Positions 25,126-36,225 of a stretch of 64,000 nucleotides of DNA are shown one piece after another. Below the pieces are notes generated by a model that saw only the letters and a list, made by a program, of their open reading frames with translations, made no database searches and was not told the DNA's origin. The stretch is from assembly GCA_013400975.1 (NCBI GenBank), contig WBMZ01005339.1:124001-188000 (forward strand). Reading direction: 5' to 3'. The translations under genes were made by a program, and so were the position numbers. Origin of the DNA: Atrichornis clamosus (lineage: Eukaryota > Chordata > Aves > Passeriformes > Menuridae). The first letter of the stretch is position 1, and each line of letters starts with the position of its first letter.

Positions 25126-25268
25126 GAACTGTTATTCCTTTTCCCACATATATGCTCAAAATCCTCCTAATTTTCAAAATTACAGTAATTTGAGGGAAGA
25201 AGTAATTTCTTCCATTCCAGGAGGGTTCCTGCCTTCCTTGGCAGATACCTCCCTTTCAAACTAAGACA

Positions 25269-25273
25269 AGAGG
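25269..25273 (+). repeat. Target-site duplication AGAGG (right)
   Basis: Exact match to 24377-24381, immediately after the LTR's terminal CA. Confidence 0.88.
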
Positions 25274-28200
25274 TAAGCTACAACGTGCCACAGAAGAGCC
25301 ACTGCACTGTGTAAGTAGTGGAGAGAAAAGACACTTCTCATGTCCTGGTGATGAGTCAGGAGCAGTGCCACACAATCAGAAAGTGGAGGATCTGCACTGC
25401 AGAATACATTTTGGAAAGCACTAGGAAAAAATATACATCTAAGAAGACACCCTATAGAGCACAGTTAATTTATTTTTTATAATATTTGACATTTTATTTT
25501 TAATTCTCTATTATGCAAGTTACCTTCTTTAACACATTACCTGACCTGTTTGTGTTTCTCTTGTTTTTTCTGTAAACTTTTATTTTACACTTAATAAAGT
25601 ACTGGGCAAGTAAAAATTTTCTTTATATTTTCCATTATGTTACATTAATACTTTATCTCTCTCCTCCTATCATCCACAGTGTGGATTGCTGAGGAACATG
25701 CAGTGTGCTACAGCAGATGTTGAAACCACTTTGATCAGTGCACTTACACTACACAACTTCCTCTGAACACATACCTGTCTTCATTCTTTCTGACATTGTT
25801 TTAACATTCTTGTAAGATTTTACTCCATACAATCATGTGTTTTCATACTATTCTTTCCTCCACATCAAAAAAAGAATAATTAATTGTTATTGGACTTCTC
25901 TACCTTGTAGACCATTTTTAAATTAGATTAAGTTCTTTTCTCATGGGGAAAGGAGTTTGAAACTGAAAGCAGGGGATAAAGACAGGGTAGAGTGCTGCGC
26001 GTCTATTTTAATTTTTTTCTGTCATCAGATCACACACTGTTACACACCATATTTAGTAGCATAACCATCTGCTTCTTTCCCCACTTTCGAATATTCTCTG
26101 AAACATCAAAGACCTTTAAATGTCTGGAAGTTGTGTTTCTCCCATAAATAGTGTTGTTTTGAGCAGCTCTCTTAATGGTAAAGCATTGCCATTTTGTAGG
26201 GAAAGACTACCTCTTAACACCATTTCCATAGGAAGTTCAAAGAGAATAAATTATTTATTATATTCAAGGCTGGGCAAAATGTTCATTAAATATATATAGA
26301 GACCTAGATTCTAGCTGGAGATGACTTTAGCAATGAACTTGAGGTGTGCCAGTTATAAATATCTGACTTGACTTGCACCCGTATAGGGTATTTTTTACAT
26401 GTCATTGGCTTTATCTCTTTTTTTTTTTTAATAACTTAAGAGAATCTATAAGAAGAGTTTCACAGATTAAAAACAAAACAACACCACAACTAAGCAGCAT
26501 TCATTTTGATATTCAAGACATTTGAAGAAAGGTGAGGTTTCCTTTTTTTAAATTAATAACTGTAGTTCAGCAACACAAAATCTAAAGTGATACACCAAAG
26601 TAATTTGCTGCAATTAGAAATGGTTCAGATCAAAGACAAGAACTGTACTATAAGCATCTCAGGATACTGTTTACTCTAAAACTTAAACTGAATGTTGTGA
26701 TCCCTATTTCTGGTTTAAAAGTACAGCTCTGCCATGAAACAAAGGAACAGTAAAGAACAAAATCTGCCACAGTGTGTACTTGACATTAGCCTACCTGAGT
26801 TCACCTGCATAATAATTCTATTTAAGGTTCATCTGTTCAGTTAATTCAAATTCTAACTTCTGAAGGCATTCCAAAGAATGGCTTAGAAGTATGAAGAAAT
26901 TGCAGTAGGGATAGGAGACCACTGAATATTGATACTGAGTATATAATGATAGAAAAATACGTGGACTGTTGTAGTTAAGAGAGTGTGGTCAGGTCATTTA
27001 CATTAAAACTTGTCATCTTCTCTGCATGTGTGGACATTATTAAAAGTTTTTCACACTATTAGTACTAAAGGGAGAGGCAAGGGGAAGTATTTGTGTATGA
27101 CAGGTGCTGGTGGTATTAGCAAAAAATCTGGGGTCCTCTTGCACTAGAAAACCTGAATTGGCTTTGAAGAGAACTCTTTTACTAAAAATTCTGTTTCCTC
27201 AAAGAAGATTTATTGTCCATGCTTCATTCATAGGATGCCAGATTTAAAGGCAATACCCTCCCCACAGGCCCCCCCCCCAAAAAAAATCAGAGTTAATAAT
27301 CGTGATTATTTGATTATTAAAGCAAGGGAACAAATCAAAGATAATGTGTAGAACAGAACATATTTTAACAACAATTACTCCTTCAATTATGTCTTTGAGA
27401 TTTCCTCTAAACTCAGTGAGGCCTAAAATATTCATACACAACAGAGAAAAAGTGAGTGTTCTCTTTATCTTTCATATGCAAATACAACAGTTAATTGTGT
27501 AGTATTTATCACTGGTACTTATAAAAGCCTATAAAAGGTAATGTAGTCCATTCATTACTGACAGATGGGGAGTAGCCAGCACTGCCTGGTGGAGCAGGGA
27601 ATAGCAAGTCTTAGCTCAACAGAAGAAGAAGCTGAAGGTCAGGCTCAGGTAAAAAGGTGGAGGAGTGACAGCTGTAAGAAACACAGTGCTTATGATAGGT
27701 AGGAGTGGTAATGAGAGTGGTTCAAGACACTGTTGATACAGCCTTGGCAAAATTGAGTAAGACCAGTAGAGAAGCAGAGCAAAACAGAAGCTGAGGAGTG
27801 CTGTGAGGTTGACAGCAAAGTATGTGTCCTTTACACTACAAAAAGTTATCATCTTCTTTTCTCCAACTTCATTGAAAGCCTTTATCTGAAGACTTGCATA
27901 GACTTTAAATGTTGCTGTTATCTTCTCACTAGTTCAGTATCATTATGAGCTGTCTTTGTTTTAATTGTTTCAGTTCATGAATAGCAATAAAGAGTAGCAC
28001 TGTGCTTTTCTGTACTAGTTAGTTTTTTGTGGCTAAAAATTCTCTAAATATTTAAAAGTGTGAATTCTTTCTTTTAAGACTTTTAAAGAAGTATTCCTTC
28101 ACTTTTATGAAAGGCTGACAGAACATGAAATTCCTTTCTAAAATAGTCCAGACTTTGGTACTCTAAAACTCATTTGCAACATTTGCAAAATAAACTTTTA

Positions 28201-28345
28201 AAATTAACCACATCCTTGAAAATATCTTTAAGTTGTTGTAGGTACTTCATTTATTATTAATAGCATTATCATAACAATTGTGTTTCTATACCGGTAATCA
28301 GTTGTAATAAATTCTCATACTGAAGAGAATCTAACTCCCCTGAAG
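25274..28345. other. AT-rich non-coding DNA, no gene seen
   Basis: No exon or RNA gene was recognised. Homopolymers occur at about 26421 (10 T) and at 27268 (9 C followed by 8 A). The patch at 27545-27850 is less AT-rich and unassigned; its minus-strand frame (27616-27852) is low-complexity Leu/Phe/Tyr and unsupported. Confidence 0.6.
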
Positions 28346-28351
28346 ACTATG
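28346..28351 (+). repeat. Target-site duplication ACTATG (left)
   Basis: This 6-bp direct repeat precedes the LTR terminus TGTTGCTAG. The second copy is at 28961-28966. Confidence 0.9.
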
Positions 28352-28580
28352 TGTTGCTAGAGCCTTTTCTCGAGGCAGGAAAGGTGTGAGGGGGTAAGGT
28401 CAAGGCACAGCGACCTTCCAGGAAGTGTCCCTTTTTGAGCCGCTCCTGCGGGGTTCACAAAGTCCTTCGCACACACCAGGCGAGGTGTGTGCAGGCAGGC
28501 ACACGTGCACACACACACGATCCAAGCAACCAGTGGAGACAAAGAGGTGGGACGGGTTCTTCGTCTGGAGTTCCGAGGGG

Positions 28581-28586
28581 TTTATT
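28581..28586 (-). terminator. LTR poly(A) signal AATAAA
   Basis: Plus strand TTTATT, so AATAAA on the LTR strand. It sits downstream of the TATA-like box, as expected for a retroviral R region. Confidence 0.75.
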
Positions 28587-28646
28587 GGAGGTCCACGCTC
28601 GAAAATGTCCAGACACGAAGAATGAGATTTCTGGGCTGACACAGGG

Positions 28647-28653
28647 TTAAATA
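28647..28653 (-). promoter_or_regulatory. LTR TATA-like box TATTTAA
   Basis: On the minus strand, TATTTAA follows a GC-rich U3 and lies about 65 bp before AATAAA. It is the likely core promoter of the former provirus. Confidence 0.65.
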
Positions 28654-28960
28654 CTGGGATAGCAAGGGGCAGAGAGAACATCAGGGTCCAATCACATGAG
28701 GGTCCAGGGGCGGAGATAAGGTGCAGTGACATGGGGAAAACCAATCGGGGAAGGAGAGGGGAGGAGAAAGGGAGCCAGAGCCTATGGGGTGTCGAGTGAA
28801 GAAGAACTTTCCAGAACAGGGGAGGGAAGGCCAATGGATTGACATAACTGAGTTACATCATCTTTAGGAGAAAGCATTACATCATCAAGGGGGAGAACCT
28901 TACAATAACTTAGCGGGAAGATGTCAAACTTCTGCAGTGGTAGCTTCCATCACCACCACA

Positions 28961-28966
28961 ACTATG
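28961..28966 (+). repeat. Target-site duplication ACTATG (right)
   Basis: Exact match to 28346-28351, directly after the plus-strand terminal CA of the LTR. Confidence 0.9.
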
Positions 28967-29040
28967 TATTAGTGGGAATTTATTAGACTTCCAAATCTCT
29001 ATGAGTGTGCAATTAGGGTTATGATTAGAGTTCTTGTCGC

Positions 29041-29490
29041 TGTTGGGGCGGACGTGACACACAAAGTGGACAGTACAAAGGTTCAGGGGCAAAAGCCGTG
29101 TTTAAAAAACAATCAGTCTCCTTTTATGCATTTCTATATCTTATCATTCATGCTACAGGACTATTGGTTACTTAACTACTACAATACACGCATTGGCTAT
29201 TATATAACTGCAACATTACCATTTATTGGTTGGCTGTAGCATCAGCACTTATGCATTTCAGAAAAACATCATGTGCGAAATGTTGCTGCATATTTCTCTC
29301 TTTGTTTTGGATTTCTTGGGTCTGTTGACAGAATGTTCTCACGGGTAAATCTAACTCTTCTCAGGGCTGTCTTTCTTATGAAAAGACGCTGACTGCGTCC
29401 ATGTCTAACTTCATGAGGCCTTCAGACCAGCTGTCGGCCGTCACGAGTTCTCTGACCTGAATACCCTGCCTTATTGTCACCACTCTCAAA
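29041..29490 (-). mobile_element. Probable second LTR, edges unresolved
   Basis: The segment starts at the left with TGTTGGGGCGGACGTGACAC, an LTR-like terminus rich in CpG. On the minus strand ATAAAAGG (about 29123-29130) could be a TATA box, with a short transcribed end to its left. CpG-containing sequence (CGGCCGTCACGAG) near 29435-29450 suggests a U3 start. I found no exact target duplication and the right edge is a guess. It could also be a fragment of proviral leader. It lies only 74 bp from the solo LTR at 28352-28960. Confidence 0.45.
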
Positions 29491-29512
29491 TCATTTTGCA
29501 TCCTTACTTTTA

Positions 29513-29620
29513 CGTAGAATTATAGATGAGTTTTGGTTGGAAGGGACCATAAAGATCACCTAATTCCAACACCTCTGTCATAAGCAGAGATGTTTTCCAC
29601 TAGACCAGGTTGCTCAAAGC
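29513..29620 (-). mobile_element. CR1 LINE 3' tail scrap, antisense
   Basis: The motifs TTTTGGTTGGAAGGGACCAT, AAAGATCACCTAATTCCAAC and CACTAGACCAGGTTGCTCAA are the classic reverse-complement CR1 3' end. Only about 110 bp is recognisable. The copy is 5'-truncated and decayed. Confidence 0.88.
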
Positions 29621-32600
29621 AACATAAAACTGCCTGACTCCTGTGTTAAACTTATTTGAAACTGAAAACTTAAATGTTGTGAGACATCTCTGCCTAACAC
29701 CCAGAAAATGTCAAAGTTAAGATATTTGGAATGGAATATGTTGTGCTCAGTGAGATAGTTCTTTACGCTGAAATTTATTCATGAGAAGATTTCCATTCAT
29801 CTTAATTTAGGAAATTATCAAGGAAACCTTAGTTATGCTGAAATAACCAATGTTTTCCATAAAATATTTTGTAGATGTTAATCTTTCAGTTAATGGTTGA
29901 ATGTCTTAAAGTCCTGATGAAAGTACTATAAATTAATTTCATTACCTTTTTTTATACTGATTTGAAGAGATACTTCATTTCTGAAGAAAGAAATCTGCTG
30001 TGACAGTTCTGCTTTATGATTTCTGATAAAATCTCTTGTGTAGGATTTTTTATTTAAAGTAACATGAACAGACCCTCTTCCATTTCATGTCAGGACTGTT
30101 CTGTAACAAAAATATCTCATAAATATAAAAGTTTTCCACACCATCATCCTTCCAGAAGTAAGATCATATTAAAATCAAATAGTATTTTTGCAAGATGTGT
30201 CTTACTTTTTATTAAGCTTATTGTTTGTAACTCTGCAGGAGGATAGAATATCTTTGAATTTACAACATAGTGCTCTGAGTGTATCTGTATCTTACCACTA
30301 AAGGATGGAAAGAATGAATTATAGCAGACATTGTTTACACACTTTTTCCCCCCAAAATATAGCATAAAATAATATTCTATGAAAAATTTCAGGCAGGGTT
30401 GAAACTAGATAATAAGTCTGCGAGCACCCTGGAAGTAATTAACATCATTTTAGAAGGGAAGAAATGTTCTCCTTCCTAATGCTTAGCTTGTATCCAGCTA
30501 AAAATTTTCCGAAATCAACAACAGCTTTGTTGCTATTCATTTTTTCATTCATGTTTGATAGGTTTATGTTATCCAACTGAAGTTAAGTTAACCATAGCAA
30601 ATAGATCTACCAGACATGTTTTTACTGTGCCTTCCTTCCTTATTTTTCTACTTTCTACTACCTCCATGATCACAATGCTCTGTGTGACTTATGGGTGATG
30701 ACGAACTCAATTAAAAGGTCAAGATATATGCCAAGGAATAATGGTTTTCTCTTCAGTGACTAAATGGATCCTAATCACCATTATAGAACACTCTGCATTA
30801 GTGAAAATTAGTGAAATTTGCATGCTGATGAGAACTACTTCTTAGTATTTACATGGGACAGGGATATTAATGTTTTTCACTCCAACAGTACAGTTGGTTT
30901 GAAATATACTTCAGTGACATCAGTTGTCTTGCAAAAGCCAGTCTGTCTCCCTGTTTAAAGCAGGATACAAGGTACCATAAAGCATAAAGAAGGACTGTTC
31001 ACTAACCTCTTCCTTGGTCACTTGCTGGGCATGTAATAGGACTTTGCCACAGACACAAAGAATACAGTTTTGGCTGGTTTTTTTAACACAAAACAGCATG
31101 AGAAGCCTAAAGTAAATTACATTTCAGCATCGTCAAGACAAATAAAGGATCCCAGCTAAAGTGGAAATCTTTGATAACAGAATAGTAAATAGCAGATTTC
31201 TATGTCTTCCAAACACTCTGCCATGAATTAATGTATCCTATTGATTCAGTCTGTTGGAATTTTGAATGTATCTGAGGTTAGTAAGGTCTGTCAATACCAA
31301 AAATGTCAGGAGGTGAATTCATTATTGTTGTCTCCTTGTATATATATCATTTAGTTAAAAAAACAGCAGTATCTTATTTGCATGCATTATATTCAAGGTC
31401 AACAAGTGCAAATAATCAGCTCATATAGGAGGTTTTATTTAGTAGCAACTAATAGTAATTCCTGGTACACAGATTTTAGTTATTAGGTCTGAGTAAAGAT
31501 CTTAAAAAAACCTGTTATCATTGATTTCTAAAAACAGTAGCAATAAATATCTGTTATGTTTACTATGAAATTAATTATAAATATGTTATAAAATTCACTA
31601 CAATAAAGCAACATTGCTGTGGTTTTTACGCAAAAATAGCGAACACAAACAAAATAAATAGTTTTATTTAGTTTAATGTTTGCAGACAAACATCTGAAGT
31701 GTCTGTGCAACTGTCACTTATCACCATGTCTTACTCTCTGTGGAAAAAATAATACTGTTATCTTTTATTTTCAGGTTTAATAAAAAGATGGTTGGTAGTT
31801 GGACCACCTCATTAACTGATTTTATTGATTTTACATTTTCACGAAGATGTAAATTTTACTTGTAACATTTGTTGGGTTTTGCTTTCAAATCAGATTTTTG
31901 AAAGTTACTGTAAATGATTTTCTTAATCATAGAAATAAATGGTAAGAAGTAGTTTAATCACATTTACACCTGTAATAAAATTTAGCATCTTATCACTTTA
32001 AAGCCCAGTGTATTCAATAACTCAGATTTTTTAAATGTAAAACTGGCTTATACAGAATCTTTATTAGGTTTTGCAGCTTCATATTCTTCTAGGCATGCTC
32101 AAGAATGCAAGATAAGCCTTTTATCAGTTAGCAAACAAAATTGCCACACATAATGTAAGAACTGGAGCAATACAAGCAGTTTATTGGGAAGTAAAACTTT
32201 AGTTAAATAAATGTCTCCACAGGTTTTTTCAGAATATATTGTGTGATGATTGCCATTCAACTGCTATACCTAGGATGATAAAGAGGATTTGACACTTATT
32301 GTTTTACAGTGTAAAGAGGGAGAACTGGAATTGTTTAAACTAGAAGTGAAGCCAGAAAAGCAAGAAAAGAAAGATACTTAAAACGTAGTTCAAATCTTGC
32401 TCATTCAGAATCCAGCTCATCTTGCTGATATGCATCACCTTTCTCTCTTCTGGGAAGAAAAAGGGAATGATGAAAATACTTCCACTTGCCCAGGCAGTCC
32501 TTTCAGCCAGCAATTTCTGTTTTGTTTCACACACACATTTTCTGGTTTGTTGCACATATACATGAGAACCCCCTCCTGCCAATTTTTTTATCATTTTGTT

Positions 32601-35530
32601 CATTGATTTTCATTAAGATTTTGTGATTACATTCTCAGGATGTGAACCTAGTTCTTCTAGTCACAGTAATTTCTATTAAGACTTTCAAAATCTCTCTGTT
32701 TCTATATCTATCTTTCTCTCTCTCCCTTCCTTTAATTCTTTTCTCTTTCTGTCCATTGACTAAAGAGTTCTAAGATTTCTTTCCTGAAGCTCTACAATAT
32801 TCACCTTCTAAGATAACTAACAATGAGTCCGCTGGAATGATACAAGATTTTGCTCTGGAAAACTACTTATTTCTTGAGAGGGAAATGAAAAGAAATAAAG
32901 CAAAAATCAACAAAACCAACAACATATGCTAAATTTCTTGGGGTTTTATTAGTTGCATTAGAAAGTACAAGAATACTACAAAGGATGAAAATGTTGTTAA
33001 AAGTAAAGTTTTATAGACCAAATTTTTTACTATGATGCTATATCTCCATTATATTACATTCAAAATAAAAAGGAATATTCTTTAATATAAATGAACCAAT
33101 TTCTAAAACAAAGGCACGTATCAATTGAAACCTCCAAAATTTCCTACTGTATACAAGCCTCCCATTACACCTTTATACTACTTGATTTAGGGTTTTTGGT
33201 CACATCTTTAAGGATGTGTCAGCATGTATGTTATATGCATTTATTTTGGGATCTGTAGGTTGAATGTCAGTTGCCTACGTACAAAAAGAATTATCTGGAA
33301 AAGCTCATTCCGGATGGTACTTAACCTTCATTTGGCTCTTAACTTTAATAAATTCTCAAATTACTGCTGGTCTTTAGGTCCTTAACCTGAGTTACTACAT
33401 TCCTTTGTACATAACGGCACTCATTATTCTCGTGACATCTTATGTCAAAATTGATGTTTTCTGTCTTGGCCTTTGAAAATTCTGTCCAAATTGCAAACTA
33501 TATTCACTGTTAATATTACCTTATTTGCCATTTGTCATAACTGTTGACCTTGAATGTTTTTATTCTTTGGTGCCTTCTCATATGGTACAGGTTACATGGT
33601 GTATCTTTACTACACCTTTTTTTAGGAAATTAGAATTTAATCTATATGATACATAGCATAACTGCACTTTAGAATGTTCTTCATTAACTGTATTCAGTGT
33701 AGGAGTAGAAAGTTCAAACATGCATACAAACTTCATCAAAATGAAATTTTACAATTTTTGAATCTCTTCTCGTAAAATAGAAAACCATGCCTTATTATTT
33801 GGCTTATGTCTGGAAAAGAGAAATAAATAAAAATCAATTAAAAATATAGTATAAAAATACTTAGCAATTAAAATAAATTGAATTTAAATGTAGCTTTACA
33901 TAAACCTGGTTGGTGATGTTAGAAGTAGAACATTTACAGGTTTTGCTCCACATGTTATAGAAAAATATTTCTACTTTTTGGATAGATATTCCAGTGTGGG
34001 AAAAAAATGAATGAGTACTATATCTACTTACTCCTTATTTAAAACAACTCAAGATAATTCACCTTTTAATCGAATAGTATTTCAAGTTTTCAGTCTAAAT
34101 TACTGAGAATTTTGCATATTTTACTATATTGTACACTATTTCTTCTATCCAAAATAAGCACCACTCTATCAGTTATTTGACAACTTTTTGGAGAATAACT
34201 AAAGGGGAAAGAGTGGTGAAAAAGAACACAAGTTTGAAACATCTGAATCCTGGATAACTAAGAATATCTGTTGAGCAGAAAGGTGAAACAAGTAGAATAT
34301 TGCCACTTCAGTACCATCTACAACTGACATTTACCATTCTTGTTGCAGTAAAGAAAGGAAAATTAAGGACACTTGAGAGATTAGAACAAGATATTGATCA
34401 GAGCTTTGTAAGCTCTAAAATCTTGTACTTGAATTTGGAGTATGTCCTTTAAAACGTGAATAAAACCTAACATGTCTGCAACATGGTTAGGTATGACTAA
34501 TGGCTTTCTGGTGAAAAAGAAGGATGCTGTAAGGGCATTCTTGAACTACAGTTACAAATCTGCTGTTATTACAGAGTGAAAAAAATTGTTCAAGTCTTCC
34601 CTTTTCATTTCAACCTAAACTTCAATCTCTTATGCTATCTCTTATTATAGATCTGTTAATTGTCTCTTGATATCAGATAGCCTATCCATTGTGATTATAA
34701 GTGAGATAGAGAGTTAAGGAACTTAAGAGTTTTATCCTTTAGCGTGATCAGACAAGGGAATTACATAAAATTGTTGGTGGTGGGCAAAGAAGTATGTGCA
34801 TTTACAATTTTGACTCTGGAAAAAAAACCTTTCATCTGTCAAAAACTTTTATAAGGCAAATAATTGTATTTAAGCAAAGGACAAAACCCCTAATAGACAA
34901 ACATACACAGAGCACTATAGTCAAAGAGATTATATACCATTTAAATATTTATGCCTAATAATTCTTAATAGTTGTCTCTAGAAAACTTTTAGTTATGAAC
35001 TGCAAAATATTCTTCAAAGAAACTCAAATGTAATTTAGGTCATATGAAATTTCTTTTTCAAAACCAGGTGCTAGACCACTCATTTCTATCTATTTTCATA
35101 TGCAAATGGTTGTGTTGTTTCTATTAAGAACTTAGGACAGAAACAAACATGAGAAATTATTTGCATTTTCATTGCTTTTATCAGCAGTAGGAGTTTTATT
35201 ATATCTCTCTGTGAAGCAAATACAACACAGTGTGTTGGTTTTTAATTTAAGATGCTGAAAGTGTTTGAGATGATTTCTGAAATGAATTAAGTTTTTAAAA
35301 AATATACCTTTAAGATCTTATGAGAAATACTTCTCTAAATAGATGCAAACTATAGCTGCAAGGGAGCCCTAGCAGATCTCTATTTTGTTATGACATAATA
35401 TTTGCTTCATTATTAGTCTTTAACTATATCATACTTAATGTTCCACATATTTGAATTTCCCAGGTATGGAAAACACAGTAAATGGGTAAAAAATACCAGA
35501 AGGTTTTATATATTTGAGTTCTCAGAAAGG
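29621..35530. other. AT-rich non-coding DNA, no gene seen
   Basis: Nearly 6 kb without a recognisable gene or transposon. The longest frames are under 90 codons. A pyrimidine-rich patch occurs at about 32695-32757. From 32940 to 35500 the DNA is especially AT-rich and featureless to me, and may be old unique sequence. Confidence 0.65.
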
Positions 35531-35557
35531 TGTCATGAACCACGTGGTACCATGACA
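35531..35557. repeat. 27-bp inverted repeat with CACGTG core
   Basis: TGTCATG and CATGACA form perfect 7-bp arms. Between them lies the perfect 10-bp palindrome ACCACGTGGT, offset by half a base. CACGTG is the canonical E-box bound by bHLH-ZIP factors such as USF/MYC. A role here is not shown. Confidence 0.85.
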
Positions 35558-36225
35558 GGTATCAAGAACCTGCACCAGCTACCAGTTTTATGAACATAAT
35601 CAGGAGTTTACATCAGGATGAGACCAAGGAAGTTTGCCTTGTAAGGAGAATTAGCTAGTTAAAAAGCACTGAAGGTAGGACAGGATTAAAAATTCTCCCC
35701 TTTGCAGATTTAGAATATTTCACTGAGATATTGAGAATGTAATTGTCATACTCTCATTATTATGCAGTGTTCTCCTGAGTGTATATGTTTAAATTTAGTG
35801 ACAAGAGCTCATTGTCAAAGTGTTAATATAAAATTCTAACAGCTAGATCACCACTCACGGGCTTCTCCAGTTGAGCAAAGAGTTTACGCATAACAACCAA
35901 CAGCTACGTGCTCAGGAATAGTTTATCTCTGAGGTCTACTCTTACAAGAGGTTTTGGTTAAGGAATGTCTAATTTCTGTGTCCAGAGGAAGTTTACTTCC
36001 GAATTGACTTTGAACTAATTGGACTCTGAATGTCTGGAGATGTGCACAGGCACAAGAGTAGCTTAGTAGAGAGCCTAAAACTGAAGCTGGGCATTATCTA
36101 GGTAGACTGCACGTTCGAAGGATAAATGACAGCTGGAAGGATAGTGCTTTGGGTTTCTTGCTTTATTTTTAAGATCTCAGTGACAGTTCACATCCAAAAT
36201 AAACCTGTTTTAGGTAGCTGTGTAC
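35531..36225 (+). mobile_element. Unassigned LTR-like segment
   Basis: The segment begins TGTCATGAACCACGTGGTAC and ends near CCAAAATAAACCTGTTTTAG. The AATAAA signal at about 36200 followed by a GT-rich stretch resembles the R/U5 part of an LTR. Length and local base composition would fit. I could not identify a family, a TATA box or a target duplication, so an LTR is only one reading. It may instead be a unique region with a chance poly(A) signal. Confidence 0.25.

Larger units (their letters stand above)
24382..25268 (+). mobile_element. Complete solo ERV LTR, 887 bp
   Basis: The element begins TGTCCTGGGTTCAG and ends CAAACTAAGACA. Its termini form an imperfect inverted repeat (TGTCCTGGGTT against TGTCTTAGTTT) and it is flanked by AGAGG on both sides. 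Inside, on the plus strand, are a TATA-like box TATAACG at 24771, an AGTAAA poly(A)-type signal at 25120-25125 followed by a T-rich stretch, and a U5-like 3' part ending 'CCTTCCTTGGCAGATACC', which I recall from very common avian LTRs. It is clearly richer in G+C than its surroundings. No primer-binding site or gag/pol/env lies next to it, so it is a solo LTR left by recombination. A 5-bp duplication fits ERVL-type integration but does not prove it. The 192-codon frame at 24543-25121 is inside the LTR and is not a gene. Confidence 0.92.
28352..28960 (-). mobile_element. Complete solo ERV LTR, 609 bp (ERVK-type)
   Basis: On the minus strand the element starts TGTGGTGGTGATGG and ends CTAGCAACA. 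It carries a TATA-like box TATTTAA at 28653-28647 and an AATAAA signal at 28586-28581, about 65 nt apart, followed by a GT-rich U5 with a GTGTGTGTGTG stretch. This is the textbook U3-R-U5 order with a short R. The exact 6-bp duplication ACTATG supports a class II (beta-retrovirus-like, ERVK) integrase. It is unusually G+C- and CpG-rich against its AT-rich flanks, which suggests it is fairly young. No internal proviral sequence flanks it. The open frames at 28357-28834 on both strands lie within the LTR and are not genes. Confidence 0.93.

Noticed and set aside
28400..28834. 144-codon minus-strand frame
   Set aside because: Inside the 28352-28960 LTR, spanning U3-R-U5. It is a by-product of high GC content.
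36105..36125. GTTCGAA string resembling a tRNA B box
   Set aside because: No A box, acceptor stem or cloverleaf could be placed around it.
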